A stretch of 64,000 bases of DNA, from NCBI GenBank assembly GCA_021209875.1, contig JAGYVD010000008.1, positions 2,107,501-2,171,500 on the forward strand. Direction: 5' to 3'. Numbering within the stretch: the stretch's first letter is position 1; each line of letters opens with the position of its first letter. Both the position numbers and the translations under genes were made by a program. Under the pieces are notes generated by a model. It had not been told where the DNA came from. It made no database searches and saw only the letters and a program-made list of their open reading frames with translations. The stretch comes from Rosellinia necatrix (lineage: Eukaryota > Ascomycota > Sordariomycetes > Xylariales > Xylariaceae). Positions 37,305 to 50,000 of this stretch are shown here, piece by piece.

Positions 37305-37888
37305 TCCGACGGCAACTCTACATCCGCACCACCAACCGCAGCAGCACCGGGAACAATACCGCCTGAGGCGATTGAATTTGCCACGCGCATGTACAATGCC
37401 GCGAGAGAGGGCCAGATTGACATCCTCAACGAAGCCTTGCTGGCCGGTCTGCCCCCGAATCTAACCAACGATAAAGGCGATACTCTAGTACGTACGCAAA
37501 CGTGCCAAGGAGCAGCAACTGGGTACTATGGAGGCTGACATGGTAGTCTCACAGTTGATGTTGGCGGCATATTATGGCCACGCCGAGCTTGTGAGGCTAC
37601 TGATTCAGTTCGGCGCCGATTCCAACCGTCTGAATGATAAGGGCCAGAGCCCAATCGCGGGTGCTGTGTTCAAGAAGGAGGATGCCGTGGTTGAGGTAAG
37701 CTAAAGTGTCACGCGACGTACGAACACGAACCCGCTGAGACATTGTCTAGGTATTGCTCGAGGGAGGAGCCGACCCCGAATATGGATCGCCATCTGCTGC
37801 TCAATGCATAGTCATGTTCAAACAGCAGGACAAATGGGGAGCCAAATTCGAGGCCGCTCCCGGGAGGGGGAAGGCGTTCAATGTGTAA
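37302..37888 (+). CDS. Small ankyrin-repeat protein
   Basis: The exons are 37302-37487, 37555-37695 and 37751-37888 (introns 67 and 55 bp); 154 residues with an intact frame. After a Pro/Ala/Thr-rich leader of about 20 residues, the protein shows three ankyrin units: AREGQIDILNEALLAGLPPN, then MLAAYYGHAELVRLLIQFGA, then GQSPIAGAVFKKEDAVVEVL with LLEGGADPEYG, and a short Phe/Lys C-terminus. Such small stand-alone ankyrin proteins (Yar1/Nas6-like in size) act as binding scaffolds or chaperones; no specific partner can be named. An alternative start at 37185 in the same frame would add an Asp-Ile repeat and is less likely. Confidence 0.85.
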
Positions 37889-38865
37889 ATGTTCAAGGCA
37901 GTCATAGGTCTCCAGTCCGTAATCTGCTTCCTCTTAGCTATCACATCGAGAAGAGAGTGCCTGGGGTATACATAGACGTTACGGCCGTAAAGAGGGGACA
38001 AAACAGGGCAATACTTGTTTACAGAATACATGCCCAAAATATTGTTTATCAAGAGCTTTAGGTAGGATGAGAGGGTTGGCATCAGGAGATGTTTCTTTTC
38101 AGTATATCTCTCACTCACTCTCTTCCACGCATCACTGCTATTCTATGCTACTACGATCCGGGTGCTGCCGAATCTCCAACCCACCTACAGCCCTTAACCC
38201 CTCATAACAGGGCCAAGTCGACAGCGACAGGATGCTACCCCAACACGGATGCACCGGGGAGGTAATGCCCTGGCCCTGCCCTGGTACCAGCCACCCCAGC
38301 TCTGGCACCCAATCGGCAATAGCTCTCACCTAAGCTTCTTTCTCCGCACGCCCAGCCCCAAACCACCCCACTAGATCCCCTGGAACTTTCTTCTTAACTG
38401 CCTATTGTAGTAGGGCGAACATCTTGGCATGGCTGGCGTTGCCTCTGGATGCCTGTGCCTCTTATCAACTAATGTCGTTTTTCACACCAACCGGGCAGCT
38501 CTGAACAAACAGCTTCCCGGATTGAAGCGCCTCATCTACGATACGAGCACGAGATTGGGGGCCCACCTGGAAGTATACGCGCCTGGATATCTTATGAAAT
38601 AGATCAACACCAATAGTATGGCTACTGGCCTTGGCAATGGACCGCCAGATACTGATGTGCGCCCCCAACCCCGCGGGTTGGAAGCGGCCTGGTGTTGTTT
38701 ACATTATGAGGAAACAATGTCTAGGGTGGTAATAAAAAGGCCATCGCCCCGTGATAAGAGCAAGGTTTTACTGCTCTTCTCACTCCCTCAGCTCGTATCT
38801 CGTCTATGAGCCGTTGAGGTGACTTGTCAGGAGGCAATTCAGTCACCAGAGCTCAACTCGGGAAA
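37889..38865. other. Spacer without a clear gene
   Basis: About 1 kb between the ankyrin gene and the M6 protease gene. Short opposed frames overlap but none is convincing. It contains the protease promoter. Confidence 0.4.
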
Positions 38866-40985
38866 ATGGGTTTGAGTGCCCTCCAAACAGTCCGGGCGGC
38901 CGCCACGGCCGTCCTGGCCGGTTCCATGTTGGCCAACTCCGTGGCGGCGGTGCCGTATCCTACGCGCGACAGCGACCCCTTCGCGATTCTTGATCCGCAG
39001 AACATTGTTCTGCCGGATAACATGACCTGGGCGGATTACGTGAAGCCCCCGGGCACGAACTGGTCGGACCCAAGCAAGAAGGGCTCTGAGAGAAACTTCA
39101 ACATCGCCCTCGTCGTCGTCGACTACCCGGACCGGCCCTTCGTGATCACCCAGGCGCCCGGATCGACGCCGTTCAAGAACCCGCAACCGATTGTCTCGGG
39201 TCTCAGCCGCGACGAGGTCCCCGCGTTCTACCGCGACTTCCTGAACAAGCCCAGCGACCTCAACCGGATGCATACTCTACATGAATACTGGATGGAAGAT
39301 TCGGGTGGCCGATACGGTACGATGTAACCCGCGCACTTCCATCCATGGCCAAAGCACATGATAGATAAGCTGACTATGAAAAAAAAAAATACAGGCGTCG
39401 ACCTAACGGTATTTGGCGCTTACGAGATGCCCAGTCTGTCCTACCAATACGGCGTCGACGACGAGACCGGCGGCTTCAACCCGGACGCGTGCCCGTCGGC
39501 GGGGCCGTGCTCCGTGGACCTGCGCACCGACGCGCTCGGGGCGTGGCGGGCCGAGGTGGGCAACGCGACGGCGAGCTCGTACGAGCTCGTGTTCATCCTG
39601 TCGGCGGGGCAGGACGAGTCGTCGACGTGGCAGGAGTTCGGGGAGATGAAGTTCCAGACGCCCGAGGACGTGCCGGCCGAGTTCGGGCCGCCGGACGACT
39701 CGATCCCGAACTGGGCGCACACGCGGTACGTCAACTGGACGTCGTGGGCGTCGGCGTCGGTGATCTGGCCCAACGCCGGCGGCGGCTCGTCGACGCAGGC
39801 CGAGAGCTCCGGCATGGGCACGTACGCGCACGAGCTGAGCCACCTGCTGGGCATCGGCGACAACTACAACAACCCCTACGGCGTGCCGGCGCGGCGCGAC
39901 TACGCCGGCCCCTTCTCGATGCTGTCGCGCGGCACCTTCAACGGGCCGGGCGGGCCGCACACGCGCTGGCAGATCCCGGCGCAGCTCGGCGGCTCGCTCG
40001 GGTCGCCGCACACGATGGGCGACAAGCTGCGCATCGACCTCGTCGACGCGCGCCGCGTGCTGATGGTGTCGCGGGCCGCGCTCGCCGGGTCCGGGCTCGT
40101 CATGGCCGAGATCACGGCCCGGGTCGTCAACCCGACCGGGTCGCAGCTCATGGGCCTGCACATCGTCCTGCCGACGGACCTGTCGCCGGCCTGCGACACG
40201 CGCACGGACCCGTTCTGCGACGGCGGCGGCTACCACAGCTACGACGTCGAGGTCATCGACCGCATGGGCGCCGACTCGTTCCAGCCCGACCACGGCGTCA
40301 TGATCAGCAAGACCAAGAACCAGACCGGCTCGGCGCCCTTCCAGTGGGTCATCGACGCGAACCCGCAGGACATCGACGTCGTGGACTTCTACCGCCCGGA
40401 CGGCACGCCCTCGAAGCTCACGGTCGGCGACTACCGGCAGCTCGCCGACGCGCTCTTCCACGCCGGCACGCGGTCCGGGTCCGAGTTCGAGTTCGTCGAC
40501 GCCGCGAACCGGCTGCACTTCTACGTGCTCTCGACGCGACGCGACGCCGCGGGCGTGCTCTCGTACGCCGTCGCCGTGCGCTCGCTCGACGGCCGCGGCA
40601 AGAGCTTGCACGGCGTCCGGCTCGGCGCCGGCGCCGTGGTCGCGCGTGCGGGCGCCGCGGCGGGGCGCGTGACGTGCACCTTCCGCCTGAGCAACGCCGG
40701 CCGCTACGTCGACGGCGGCGCCGCCCACCCGCAGGACCTCGCCGCGCACCTCGGCGCCGACGTCTACCGGCTCGCGGCCGAGGTCGACGCCCCGGCTGGC
40801 GCGTCGCGCTGCCGAACGCCCTGGTCGCCGCCCGCTACGGCGGCCCGCCCGCCGCCGTCGACGTCGCCGTCGCCGCCGCCGCTGGCAAGGGGGCCCGGGC
40901 CAGCGCCGTCGTCACGCTCACCGCGACGTCCGAGTCCGACCCGCGCGTCTCGGCCACCGCCAAGTGCCACGTCAAGAAGGGTTAA
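38866..40985 (+). CDS. Secreted M6-family metalloprotease
   Basis: The exons are 38866-39316 and 39395-40985 with a 78-bp intron; about 680 residues. A signal peptide covers roughly residues 1-28 (hydrophobic AAATAVLAGSMLA, cut after SVAA). ALVVVDYPDRPF and HEYWMEDSGGRYG open the immune-inhibitor-A-like (M6) domain, and TYAHELSHLLGIGDNY supplies the zinc site HExxH with a downstream Asp. Several N-x-S/T sites (NMT, NWS, NAT, NWT, NQT) fit a secreted glycoprotein. A C-terminal beta-rich region follows. The direct frame leaves this region after EVDAP; adding one base at CCCCGG (40790-40795) restores GWRVALPNALVAARYGG and a natural end at CHVKKG (TAA 40983-40985), and exon length is one base short of a multiple of three. 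It is convergent with the S28 protease gene. Role: extracellular protein breakdown. Confidence 0.88.
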
Positions 40986-41551
40986 AATAGCCGGAGAGAA
41001 GAAGAAGAAGAAAAAAAAAAAAAGGTAAAGCGGGTAATGTAGATCTATCTTTAGCACAACATAGGTGAATACGATACTAGATTAATGTCTCATTATTGTC
41101 GTAATCTTGGCGTGTTCGGATCAGAACCTTGCGTGAACAATCGCCGTCCCTTTTCCGGATAGGCCCCGAGGGCGAGACAAAAAGAAAAGGGAAAGAGAGA
41201 AAAAAAAAAACTTAATCTGGCTAATGTAGGTAACCGTAGATGGGCTGCATGAGGCCAAGTGTTGTCTACCATAAAGTGGACAGCCTTGGCCAATATCGGA
41301 GTCTATTTTTGTCAGCGAAACCAAATCACGAACAAAAATAGAATCCATGCCAGCACGGATCCCAACCTACAATCACACGTTGCTACCTTAACAGCAGAGT
41401 CTTGAAGATCGGGGCGCAGAGCGCCTTTATTATCTAAGTACGTTGTCTACGAGGCTTCATTATATCCTACGCTATGCAACACGAGGAGGCGAGACGGATG
41501 TAAAACCCGTTCGAACCCCTTCTTTTTTTTTTCTTCTTTTTTTTCTCTCTC
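40986..41551. other. Convergent spacer between two protease genes
   Basis: About 570 bp holding the 3' flanks of the M6 and S28 protease genes. It contains an A13 run just after the M6 stop and pyrimidine-rich runs near 41520-41550. No gene is seen. Confidence 0.4.
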
Positions 41552-43444
41552 TTACTTCTGGTCGTAGAACTGGGCGACCCAACCCTTCATCTGGGCGGTC
41601 TGGTCGTCGGCGATGGCCTTGGCGTCGGCGTTGACGTCCCAGTTGGGGCCGTAGAGGTCGGAGCAGTGGGTGCCGTGCCGGAGGTAGCGGACGGGCAGCT
41701 GGTCGGAGCTCTTCAGGGGTCCCCCCGGACGGAACTTGGAGCTGTACGTGACGTCGCGCCACGGGTCCCACTCGCCGTTGGTCATCATCAGCCGCGTCGT
41801 GTTCGTCGCCGACCACCCGCCCGTGTACCGGTTCACGCCCTCCGCCGTCCGCCCGTGCGCCAGCCCGAACGTCCCCTCCGGGAACCACAGCGGGCACTGC
41901 GCCCGCCAGTACGCCTTGTTCACCAGCCGCGACACCAGCGTCGGCTGCCCGCGCGGCGCGCCGTCTTGCCAGTACTCGAAGCTATAAAAAAAAAAAGACG
42001 GCGGTTGTCAGTCGGGGATGATCTTCTTTTATATATATATATATATATAAAGGCGGAGGGGGGCGGTATGAAAATGGTGAAGATTGAATAGCTGGAAATA
42101 GTAGGCGCCAGGGAGAGTGAAAAAAAAAAACTTACGCCTCGTTACAGAGCATCCAGTTCCACTGTCGGTTACCAGCGTTGCGGGGCGTCAGATCCTTGTA
42201 GATCGGGTTGGACGCGTTCAGGCCACGCAGACACTCGTTGTTGAACTTGCCCTCAAAGTAGCCATAGCCCTCGCAGTAGCCGGGGAGCAGGGTCTCGGTG
42301 AACCACTTGGCGTAGCCGTCGAGGGCCTTGCTCAGGCCGACGCCGCGGGCGCCGGGGACCTTGTTCGTTGAGTTCGGCCAGACGTTCTTGGATTCCCTGT
42401 CAGCATCGGTTCACAGAGGCTGAGAGGGGGGAGGGGGGGGAAGGGGGTTTGGTTAGATGACGGTACTCACCTCGACGTAGTCGCAGAAGCGGTAGAACGG
42501 CGTGTAGCCCAGGTTCTTGGCGCTATAGAACTGGCCGGATTGCCATGTCCACGGGCCGTTCTCGATGGCGCTACGAGCTGTGTCAGAACGTGTATTCGGT
42601 CCCGGGGGTGAGTGCGTGGAGGGACTTACGAGCCGAAGTCGGCATCCTCGAGGCCTTCGAGCATGAACTTCGCCTTCAGCTTGCTCTTCTCCTTGGGGCT
42701 GCCGTGGGTGAGCACGGCGTCGACATATTCGATGACGGCGTTCACGTCGCTGGAGCAGTTCTTGGGCGTCCCCTCCTGGACGGGCACGAAGTATTGCCAG
42801 AAGTCGCCGATGGTCTGGACCACACCGCTCGTGCCGTAGTAGGCCCAGAAGGTGCCGGGGTCCTTGACGGCGATCCACCCAGCCAGGGCGCCGGGGTACG
42901 ATCCGCCGGTGAAGATCCAAGGAGCATCTTTGGCCGTGCTCTTGCCAGTGGTGTCGAAAGGCGCGTCGAAATTGCGGGCGAAGTAGGTGTTGTCCTTAAT
43001 CGAGTTCTCGAGGGTGAGGTACTTGAGGTTGGCCTCGGTCAGCACCTCGTAGGGCGACGAGTCACCCCAGTAGCGGTGCTCCATGATGACGACCGCGCCG
43101 CCCATCTCCTGGGCGAACTTGCCGGTCAGGCGCGCCGACGTCGGGTAGGTGACGTTGAAGTTGTCGGCGGGCTGCTCGCCGGGGTTGACGAAGATGACGG
43201 GCGACCCGGGCCCCTTCCAGTACTGGGTGTTATACCAGTACCTCTGCTTGAAGGTGCCGAGGGCCGGGTTGGAGTGGTCGATCAGCTGGTCGAAGGTGCC
43301 CCAGCCAGCAGGAGTGGCGGCGACTTTGGCGAGCATGTGGTCGTCCATGGGACCGACTTGCATGCCGCCGAAGCGCGTTCGCTCGAAGCTGGCCGAGACG
43401 CCGCCGGCCAGCAATAGCTGGCATACTGCCGTGAAGGTCTTCAT
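41552..43444 (-). CDS. Secreted serine peptidase, S28 family
   Basis: The exons are 43444-42630, 42570-42471, 42386-42136 and 41981-41552; introns are 59-154 bp and the 531-residue frame is intact. Residues 1-19 form a signal peptide ending SAS. The S28 hallmarks are present: WYNTQYWKGPGSPVIFVNPG, MEHRYWGDS, FTGGSYPGALAGW with nucleophile Ser182, NGEWDPW (Asp) and GTHCSDL (His). The exon 2/3 splice uses an AAG acceptor; the nearby CAG would break the frame. S28 enzymes (prolyl carboxypeptidase, dipeptidyl peptidase 2, fungal prolyl endopeptidase AnPEP) cleave after proline, often at acidic pH. The third intron contains a long TA repeat (about 42033-42050) and A-runs. With the M6 enzyme it makes a neighbouring secreted protease pair. 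Confidence 0.93.
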
Positions 43445-45985
43445 CTTGTCGGGGGGGTCAGACCGTGGGGTTTGACAGTAGCTACAGACGCCGACAAAGG
43501 AACGCGGTGGCCTCTTTCTCTCTCGCGACGCCGACCGCCCGGGCGGGCTCCCCCCTTATATACATTGGCACGGGCGTCAGTCCCACAGTAGCTTATCTCC
43601 CCTTTGGGGATGCTGGTCGACAAAGCACGCGGCTCACAGCGCATGGCACCGGATTGTCCGACTCGTCGAGATTGTCGTGTTGACCTTCCGTATTCCGCTT
43701 GGCTATGCTGGGGTTGTTTACATATAGGCTCAACGGGACCTTCTGTATCGAGCTAAGCGCTCGGTAAGCGACACATTCAGCCCCTAGCGGACTCTGGCCA
43801 TTTGTAGTCCATGCATGGATGGGTCGGAAAATTGGAGCGGCGAGGTGGCGAGCCAAGATCCGGGGTCGTATCCTCGTAACTAATAGTATGTAGGTATTTA
43901 GTGTACCTAGGTATTTAGACCACTAACAAACCTCGGAATCCTTGGGCAGACCGTAGGCAGATCTTGGGCAAATCTCTCTTCTCGCGCAATGAGAATGGCC
44001 TCTTTGTCCACCACCTAGTAGATAGATACTTAGTATACATATGCTGATCGTGCGGGTTTAACCTTCGACACTCAAAAGGATTAGACTTTCGCTTTCATTC
44101 ATCCCTCCCGGCACAAAGGATGACAACGACCACTACATACCTCCACTTTGTCCTGTACCATACCGCAACGCTACACGCATGGAACACCATATTATTTATC
44201 CCCTGCTAGGCTTAGCCTAATTCGTTCAGGGCACCCAAGTAAGTATCCTGCCCGCCCTTTGTCCGTTCCTGCTCCGCAGATGCAAGATATCAGGAGCACG
44301 CTGCATTCTTGGGGGGACGGGAGGGTGAGTTTATTCCGACAAGCCTTTTTTTTTCTCCTTACAGATGTAGATTTCTACTAGTTATAATACACCCTTCCCT
44401 CCAGGACTGATTAGCCACCTTTCATCCGCTATGATATATATATATGTACGTGTGCATTACCACGATAGACATGGTTAGCTAGTAAAAAGGAGTTTTGCTA
44501 CCTAATATTTAATGCGGTAATGGCTCTGTACTTAAATAATCTACCTATCAATCGATCTGTGTTTGCTCATTTCGTTTGATAGTCGATCCATGGACTCGGG
44601 GTGACAGGGTCACCCACCATATTAGTTATTTCAATCCGATTGGACCTCGATGCCCTTTCTGGGCATATGAGGGTTCAACAAACGAGAACCCCTCACCACC
44701 ACCCAGCCTCTAGTTATCTTGATGCAACCGTGGGTACTTTGTGTGCCCCTCGAAAATGGACGAATGAACAAGCAACAACACTGCAGCGCATCTGCGGTAC
44801 GGGGTGCGGCGGATCTTGCCTTGCTTGGATTTCAGCTACATATATAGGTATGCATGTTAAACACTAGCGTTTAATTTAAGCCTGAAAGTGCATCCGTATA
44901 ACTACCTCGTGGGCCCGGCCGTAAAGACCCGCAACAACTGCGGATTGTCATCCGTCCTTGCCATCCCCTCGGTAGCCAGCAGTAGTAGCCATAGGCGGTG
45001 TTCGCCGAAAGCCCGGTCGCGCACTTACATGCAGGATGAGTTCGCGAGTCCATAAGGAGGCTTCCCCAAAGCGAGGTTGACCGTCCACAAGAGGGGGGAC
45101 ATTGACTCACGCTTAGGCGACTGCTGGTATTACTTAGCTCCGCGATAAGAGGTGTGGTTATTCATTAATGCAGAGGTTGCGTGTTACCATATCCAGAAGT
45201 GACAGGATAGGACTATTCTAAAGACTGTCCCCCCACACTTTGATGTCTGCGTAAAGAGAGGTTATCATTACATCATTACAATTGCTGCATTGGAACCTCA
45301 CTAGATGCCTTGAATTGTCACTGCCTCCTTAGGTTACCCACCCTCCATGTCAAGGAGGCATGACTGTCCGAGAAGCAGCCCCAGACTTAAATAGAAAATC
45401 ATCACCTACGCCTAGCTTAGATCCCATGTATACGAGAATAGAAGGAGTAATGTGAGAAATGGTGCAATCCATCCAGAGAACTTACCTCGGGCAGGAATGT
45501 CCCAACAATAGTGCGTGTAGAGAACCCGTCGCTACAGGTTCGATATTTACAATGTCTAATCACACTTTCAGTCTGATTTAACCAATACGCTAGAAAATCT
45601 AGGACCGCTAGGTTATCCACTCCAATGGAAGCGGGGGAATATTCCAAGAATTGGCATGCAGACTTAGGATGAGCTTGGTTGCCCATAAGCTTCCGCCAAG
45701 GCCACCCATTCAGGATGGCACAACAGGGCTGCTGGCTAAGAATAATACGGGCGGAGAAAGGAATGTAAGGGTCTCATGTATTACCATCAAATATAGTTTT
45801 TGTTATCTTTCTCATAGCTTTTCTTCCAATATCAAATTTCGTGTTTTCAACAATAATCTCCCCCAACTGAGTATCACAACTAATTAACCCTGAGCGTCAT
45901 AGATAGACTAAGAATTATAAACCCGTCGAGTCCGTGAAGAAGGCGTATATACCCCCGGCCCCCGTCCCCCCCTCTCCCCCCTACC
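43445..45985. other. 2.5 kb gene-poor spacer
   Basis: The left part is the S28 promoter. Around 43888-43920 a GTAGGTATTTAG / CTAGGTATTTAG direct repeat with a central TACCTAGGTA occurs. On the minus strand, 45686-45486 is open and ends at a good GTAAGT donor right after TIVGTFLPE; it could be an exon of an unrecognised or relic gene, but no continuing exon was identified. Confidence 0.4.
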
Positions 45986-47010
45986 TCACAATAGAGCAAA
46001 AGCAAGCGCGCCAGCGGCCACTACGGCCTCGGGCAGCAGCCCCACCCGCGCCGCCGCCGCCGTGGGGACCACGGGATACCCGGTGCCGGACGGGACCACG
46101 GCCGTCGACTCCGTCGCGCCGCTGGTGGCCGTGCTGCTGGCGTTGAACCCGGGCGCCCAGGTGGGGTAGGGCGGAGGCGACGGCAGGGTCGGGTACAGGG
46201 TGATGACCGTGGAGATCGTCTGCGTCGTGAGCGTGGCCGATGAGCTCGGGGTTAGAACGCCGCTACTGCTGCTGCTGCTGCTGCTGCTGCTTGCTGTGGG
46301 CTGCGATGCCGTCGCAGAGGTGGATGCGCTTGAGGACGGCACGGTGGAAGATGACGACCCGCTGGGTGACGACGCACCAGGTGACGACGTGCTCGCGGAG
46401 GGCGTGCTCGACGGGGCGCTGCTGCTGCTGCTGCTGCCGCTAGGTCCAGGAGAGGATGTCGGAGCCGGCCCGGTCGTGGAGCCGGGCTGCGTCGAGCTGG
46501 TTGGTGCGTTGGGCGTCGTCGATGGGGTGCTTGATGGCGAGCTGGTCTCGACCGGGGTGGTGATAGGGGTGGACGAGCTCGGGGTGGACGCGGGAGTGCT
46601 TGTTGTCGCGGTGTATGTGTAAGTGTATGTGATGCAGGAACACGCCGAGCTGACAGCTTGGATATTACCGCCGCAGTTCTATCGCCTAGTTAGCCGCCGG
46701 TCAAAGAGGCACGCCTCGCAAGGTTTATGGTTATTTCCACCAGATATTGATAAGGTATAATATAATATAGACAAGGTATATATCAATAGTAGATACTCAC
46801 CTCGAACGGGGTTGGGATGACGGCAGCATCGGTCGTAGTCGATGCAAGGAACTCGAAGCAGAAGGACGGCGCAAGGTCGGTGTACTGCTCATTAAGGAAG
46901 GCACGATAGCAGTTGTCCTCCTCGCAGTCCGGGTACGTCCAGCGCTTCATCGAAGCACTTGCCATACCCGCGAGGGCAAATGCGCCAAAGCCAACATATA
47001 ACCCACGCAT
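45986..47010 (-). CDS. GPI-anchored serine/threonine-rich surface protein
   Basis: The exons are 47010-46801 and 46678-45986 with a 122-bp intron; 300 residues. A signal peptide covers about residues 1-20 (LYVGFGAFALAGMASAS). A small cysteine domain follows (DCEEDNCYRAFLNEQYTDLA, then SFCFEF, NCGG and SACSCITYTYTYT), resembling the N-terminal module of fungal GPI wall proteins. Then about 190 residues are Ser/Thr/Pro-rich, with runs of Ser encoded by an eight-unit CTG repeat on the plus strand (46266-46289), suited to heavy O-mannosylation. The C-terminus has a small-residue region and a hydrophobic tail (VVAAGALAFALL) ending at the stop, the GPI-signal pattern. It probably sits in the plasma membrane or cell wall. 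The serine repeat is likely to vary in length between strains. Confidence 0.85.
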
Positions 47011-50000
47011 CTTTATGACTACTTACACCCTTAAGGAATGACTTGGTTAAACGAATGAACGAATGAACGAATGAATATGAATGCAAGTTTTGTGAAGGGC
47101 TGAGTGGGCAAAGAACTCTGCCCGATGGTGGGAGAGAAAATCTTATATAAAATTGCGAGAGCAAATGAGTGACTGCATTGAGAAGCAACGGCGTCAAGAA
47201 GAGGATCATGTGGGCAAAGGGATATCTGCCGTTGTCGTCGTTGCATTCAATAATGATTTGGAAGCCCGTATGTCCAACCTCGCCGTTCGACCAAAAGGGG
47301 CTATCCGGAAAAAGCATTCTGCTATGACTGTCTCTAAGCTGAAATGCAACTATGTAGGCACAATCTAATCGGCGTTTACACCAGATAGCTGGCTATGCAT
47401 CTTTGGCGAGAGTTCCAGGAAAGCACCAAAAGAAACGTACGGTAGACAAAGCCAATCGAACCCACGCCTATGATAGGCCGACTATGGCCCAAGTCACAAA
47501 TGACGCGCAGCCAGTCGACCGTTGTGGCGGCAAGCGAGATTATATAACCATGTGAGATAGTAGGCGTGAAGGCTGTTGCGCTCTAAACTTTAATATGTAA
47601 ACCCGGTCAAGTAAATTGACGATGCAACCCCATGGGAGCGCTCGGAGATTTAATCGTGTGATATCGTCCTATCACGCCTCGTGTTTCCCCAAGTGCCGTC
47701 GCCTACAAGGATAGGCGGATCGGTGAGGCGGCTGGCACCTACGCTGAGCTGCATACCACCACATCAACCGAGTGCCTCGGGGCTTGATCGCAATCAAATC
47801 TTACCTTCGCATTGGCGTATCATCACGGCAAGTAAACGCCACCTCAATTTTCTCACGGGTACCTACCGTGTGCGACGTCGGCCGCTTGCTCCTGCGTGGC
47901 GTCTCGCAACTCCAAGATTGCCGGTCAAAACGCCACGGTTCGCGGCGCGATGCTGCGTGGCGCCATACCGCGGCCCGCGATCTTGGTGACTCAAATGCTT
48001 CGAGATAAGAATTATTAGTTGGAGAGTCTCACATAGTAACGGGTTACTAGGTAATTATCGGCCGTCACCATCGGTCATTTGTCTGTATGCAATGCGATGT
48101 CGGTGCATGCTGATAACTAGGAGCTGTCATGTAAATGCGGCAAGATTTTAAATATGCAACTGGCTAATGAGACGACTGAAAGATTGGGATGTTTTGAGTT
48201 AGGTTACGTTCGCTACTGTTTCGCGAGGGCGAGAATATTCTCTTCGGACGACTTTATTTTCGTTGTGATTATCGTACCAGCGGATGTGGACACGAACCAA
48301 TTATTCCGACACGGGCTCAGTGTGGCAGCGTAAAACGATCCTCTTATATCTGCATAGAAAAGATCTAAAGAAAGCTGGTACAAAAAGTTTTCATATCATG
48401 GTGAGAGAAAACCAGGATGGAGCAGAAATAATTTTAATTGGTATCTAGAACAACGTTGAAAAGCAACGGGCTATTACGTGACGTTATGCATCTCGGCCAT
48501 CATAAGAGTACGTAGGTTAATCACTTTTCCCACGTAGTATCCCGTACCGACCTCAATGAAACCCTTACCATGGTACAGATCCGTGGCAGGGGACAACTGA
48601 AACACGGCCCTGCACATCCAGCCGACTTTAAAATGGCGTTGGGAAGTCTCGACGATAAGCGAACGAAACATGGCAACAACGGTCCCCCCCCGACGTCCGC
48701 TAACGGGGGTCGCAGTGTTAGTGTAGACCCCTCACGCCCCACCAGCATTCGAGCAAGTTGTCCTCGTGGCAGCCGATGATGGGGGCACTCCCGAGACGGG
48801 CGGGGAAGGGACGGGAACCCCGGGCCGTCACACGTTGGCGGCGTTGGCGGCGCTGGGCGACCTCAACATGCCCCGGACCCGGACCTCGGCGGCAGCGACC
48901 GCGCTGACTCGTGAACCTGCCCGCCTTACCCGGGAACGAGACATGAGTAGCTCTGTAGGCGCGGGGGCTAAAGTATGGTGGAGCCCCCCCTGGCTTCACT
49001 TCTCCGCGTCACGTAATCATGTACTTGCTCCTGGTTCTCGCCCGGTCCGACCGGATGGGTTTAACGTGGCCATCACGTCCCAGGAATGGAAAGATTGTAG
49101 TGCACCATTAGCCACGCAGACGAGAGGAAAGAGGGAGATATTATAGTTGCCTAAATGCAGAATTCGTGCTTTGTGCTACTCGTCGCTCTATCTATTTAGC
49201 TAGTCGTCGTCAAGTGTGTGTCTACGACGCAGTGCCATACGGTTAATGTAGTGGCAATAAAACAGATGGCCCATCCAATAGTAGTTTGAGGCTTCAGTCT
49301 CATCTGATCATTAAGGAACAACGGTTAGTAGGTATGTCTTACAATTTACCGTTTGCCGATATCTCTGACCTTTTGAGGTCGAAGTACCCGAAGCTTTTAT
49401 CATCGCGATAGGTTCGCATATTCTGGACACAACGTATTGTCAAGCAGCATGTATAATCAATATCCATGTTTGCGATTGTGTCTTGGAGAATCAATACTGG
49501 GGAGGTCCACGTCGATCCCGCAGAGGCGGGACCATCAGGAATCAAGTGGATGCGGCTGAGCACCTGAAACTGCCGAACATCCATGAGTTTCGGCAGAGGA
49601 CATGTGGTAATCTACTATTGCATTGTTCGTTGGTGAAACAATTGCCTACTATGCAGTCTGACCAATCGATCTGAGAGGGGGGCGGAACTGCTTTGGGATG
49701 TTAGAGCTTTCCTGAACATCATACCGCGATCGGGTGTTGGTGGTGGTACGCTAATGGATAGGTGTTGTACGTATAATTAATCGAGGCGAATAGAGTTGTA
49801 TACTGCTAGACCCTCCCTGAAAACCAATCTTAGAGGCCGCGGGAAGCGGTGAGACTGTTTGACAAAACACCTATACACTACACTTGCTGGCTAGAACATG
49901 TATCAGAACGGGATACACGGCAGCATTGTGATACCACACCAATTAGCAATTAGACTGTTTATTAAGGGATTCTATGCGACAGTTGTGCAGTTTGGGCATA

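Noticed and set aside
39403..40985. Long frames of 448 (minus) and 498 (plus) codons over the M6 protease
   Set aside because: Both are GC-driven shadows; only the last part of the 498-codon frame is real, as the C-terminus of the protease after its one-base break.
41505..41535. tRNA T-loop-like GTTCGAA followed by a T-run
   Set aside because: The flanking bases do not pair as a T-stem and no A box or acceptor stem is present upstream.
42387..42470. Suspected frameshift between S28 exons 2 and 3
   Set aside because: Using the AAG acceptor at 42387 instead of the nearby CAG gives CDYVENVWPNS in frame, so no break is needed.
48766..49146. 126-codon Gly/Thr/Ala-rich plus-strand frame
   Set aside because: Looks mildly coding but has an upstream stop, no splice partner and no recognisable motif; a GC-rich chance frame is as likely.
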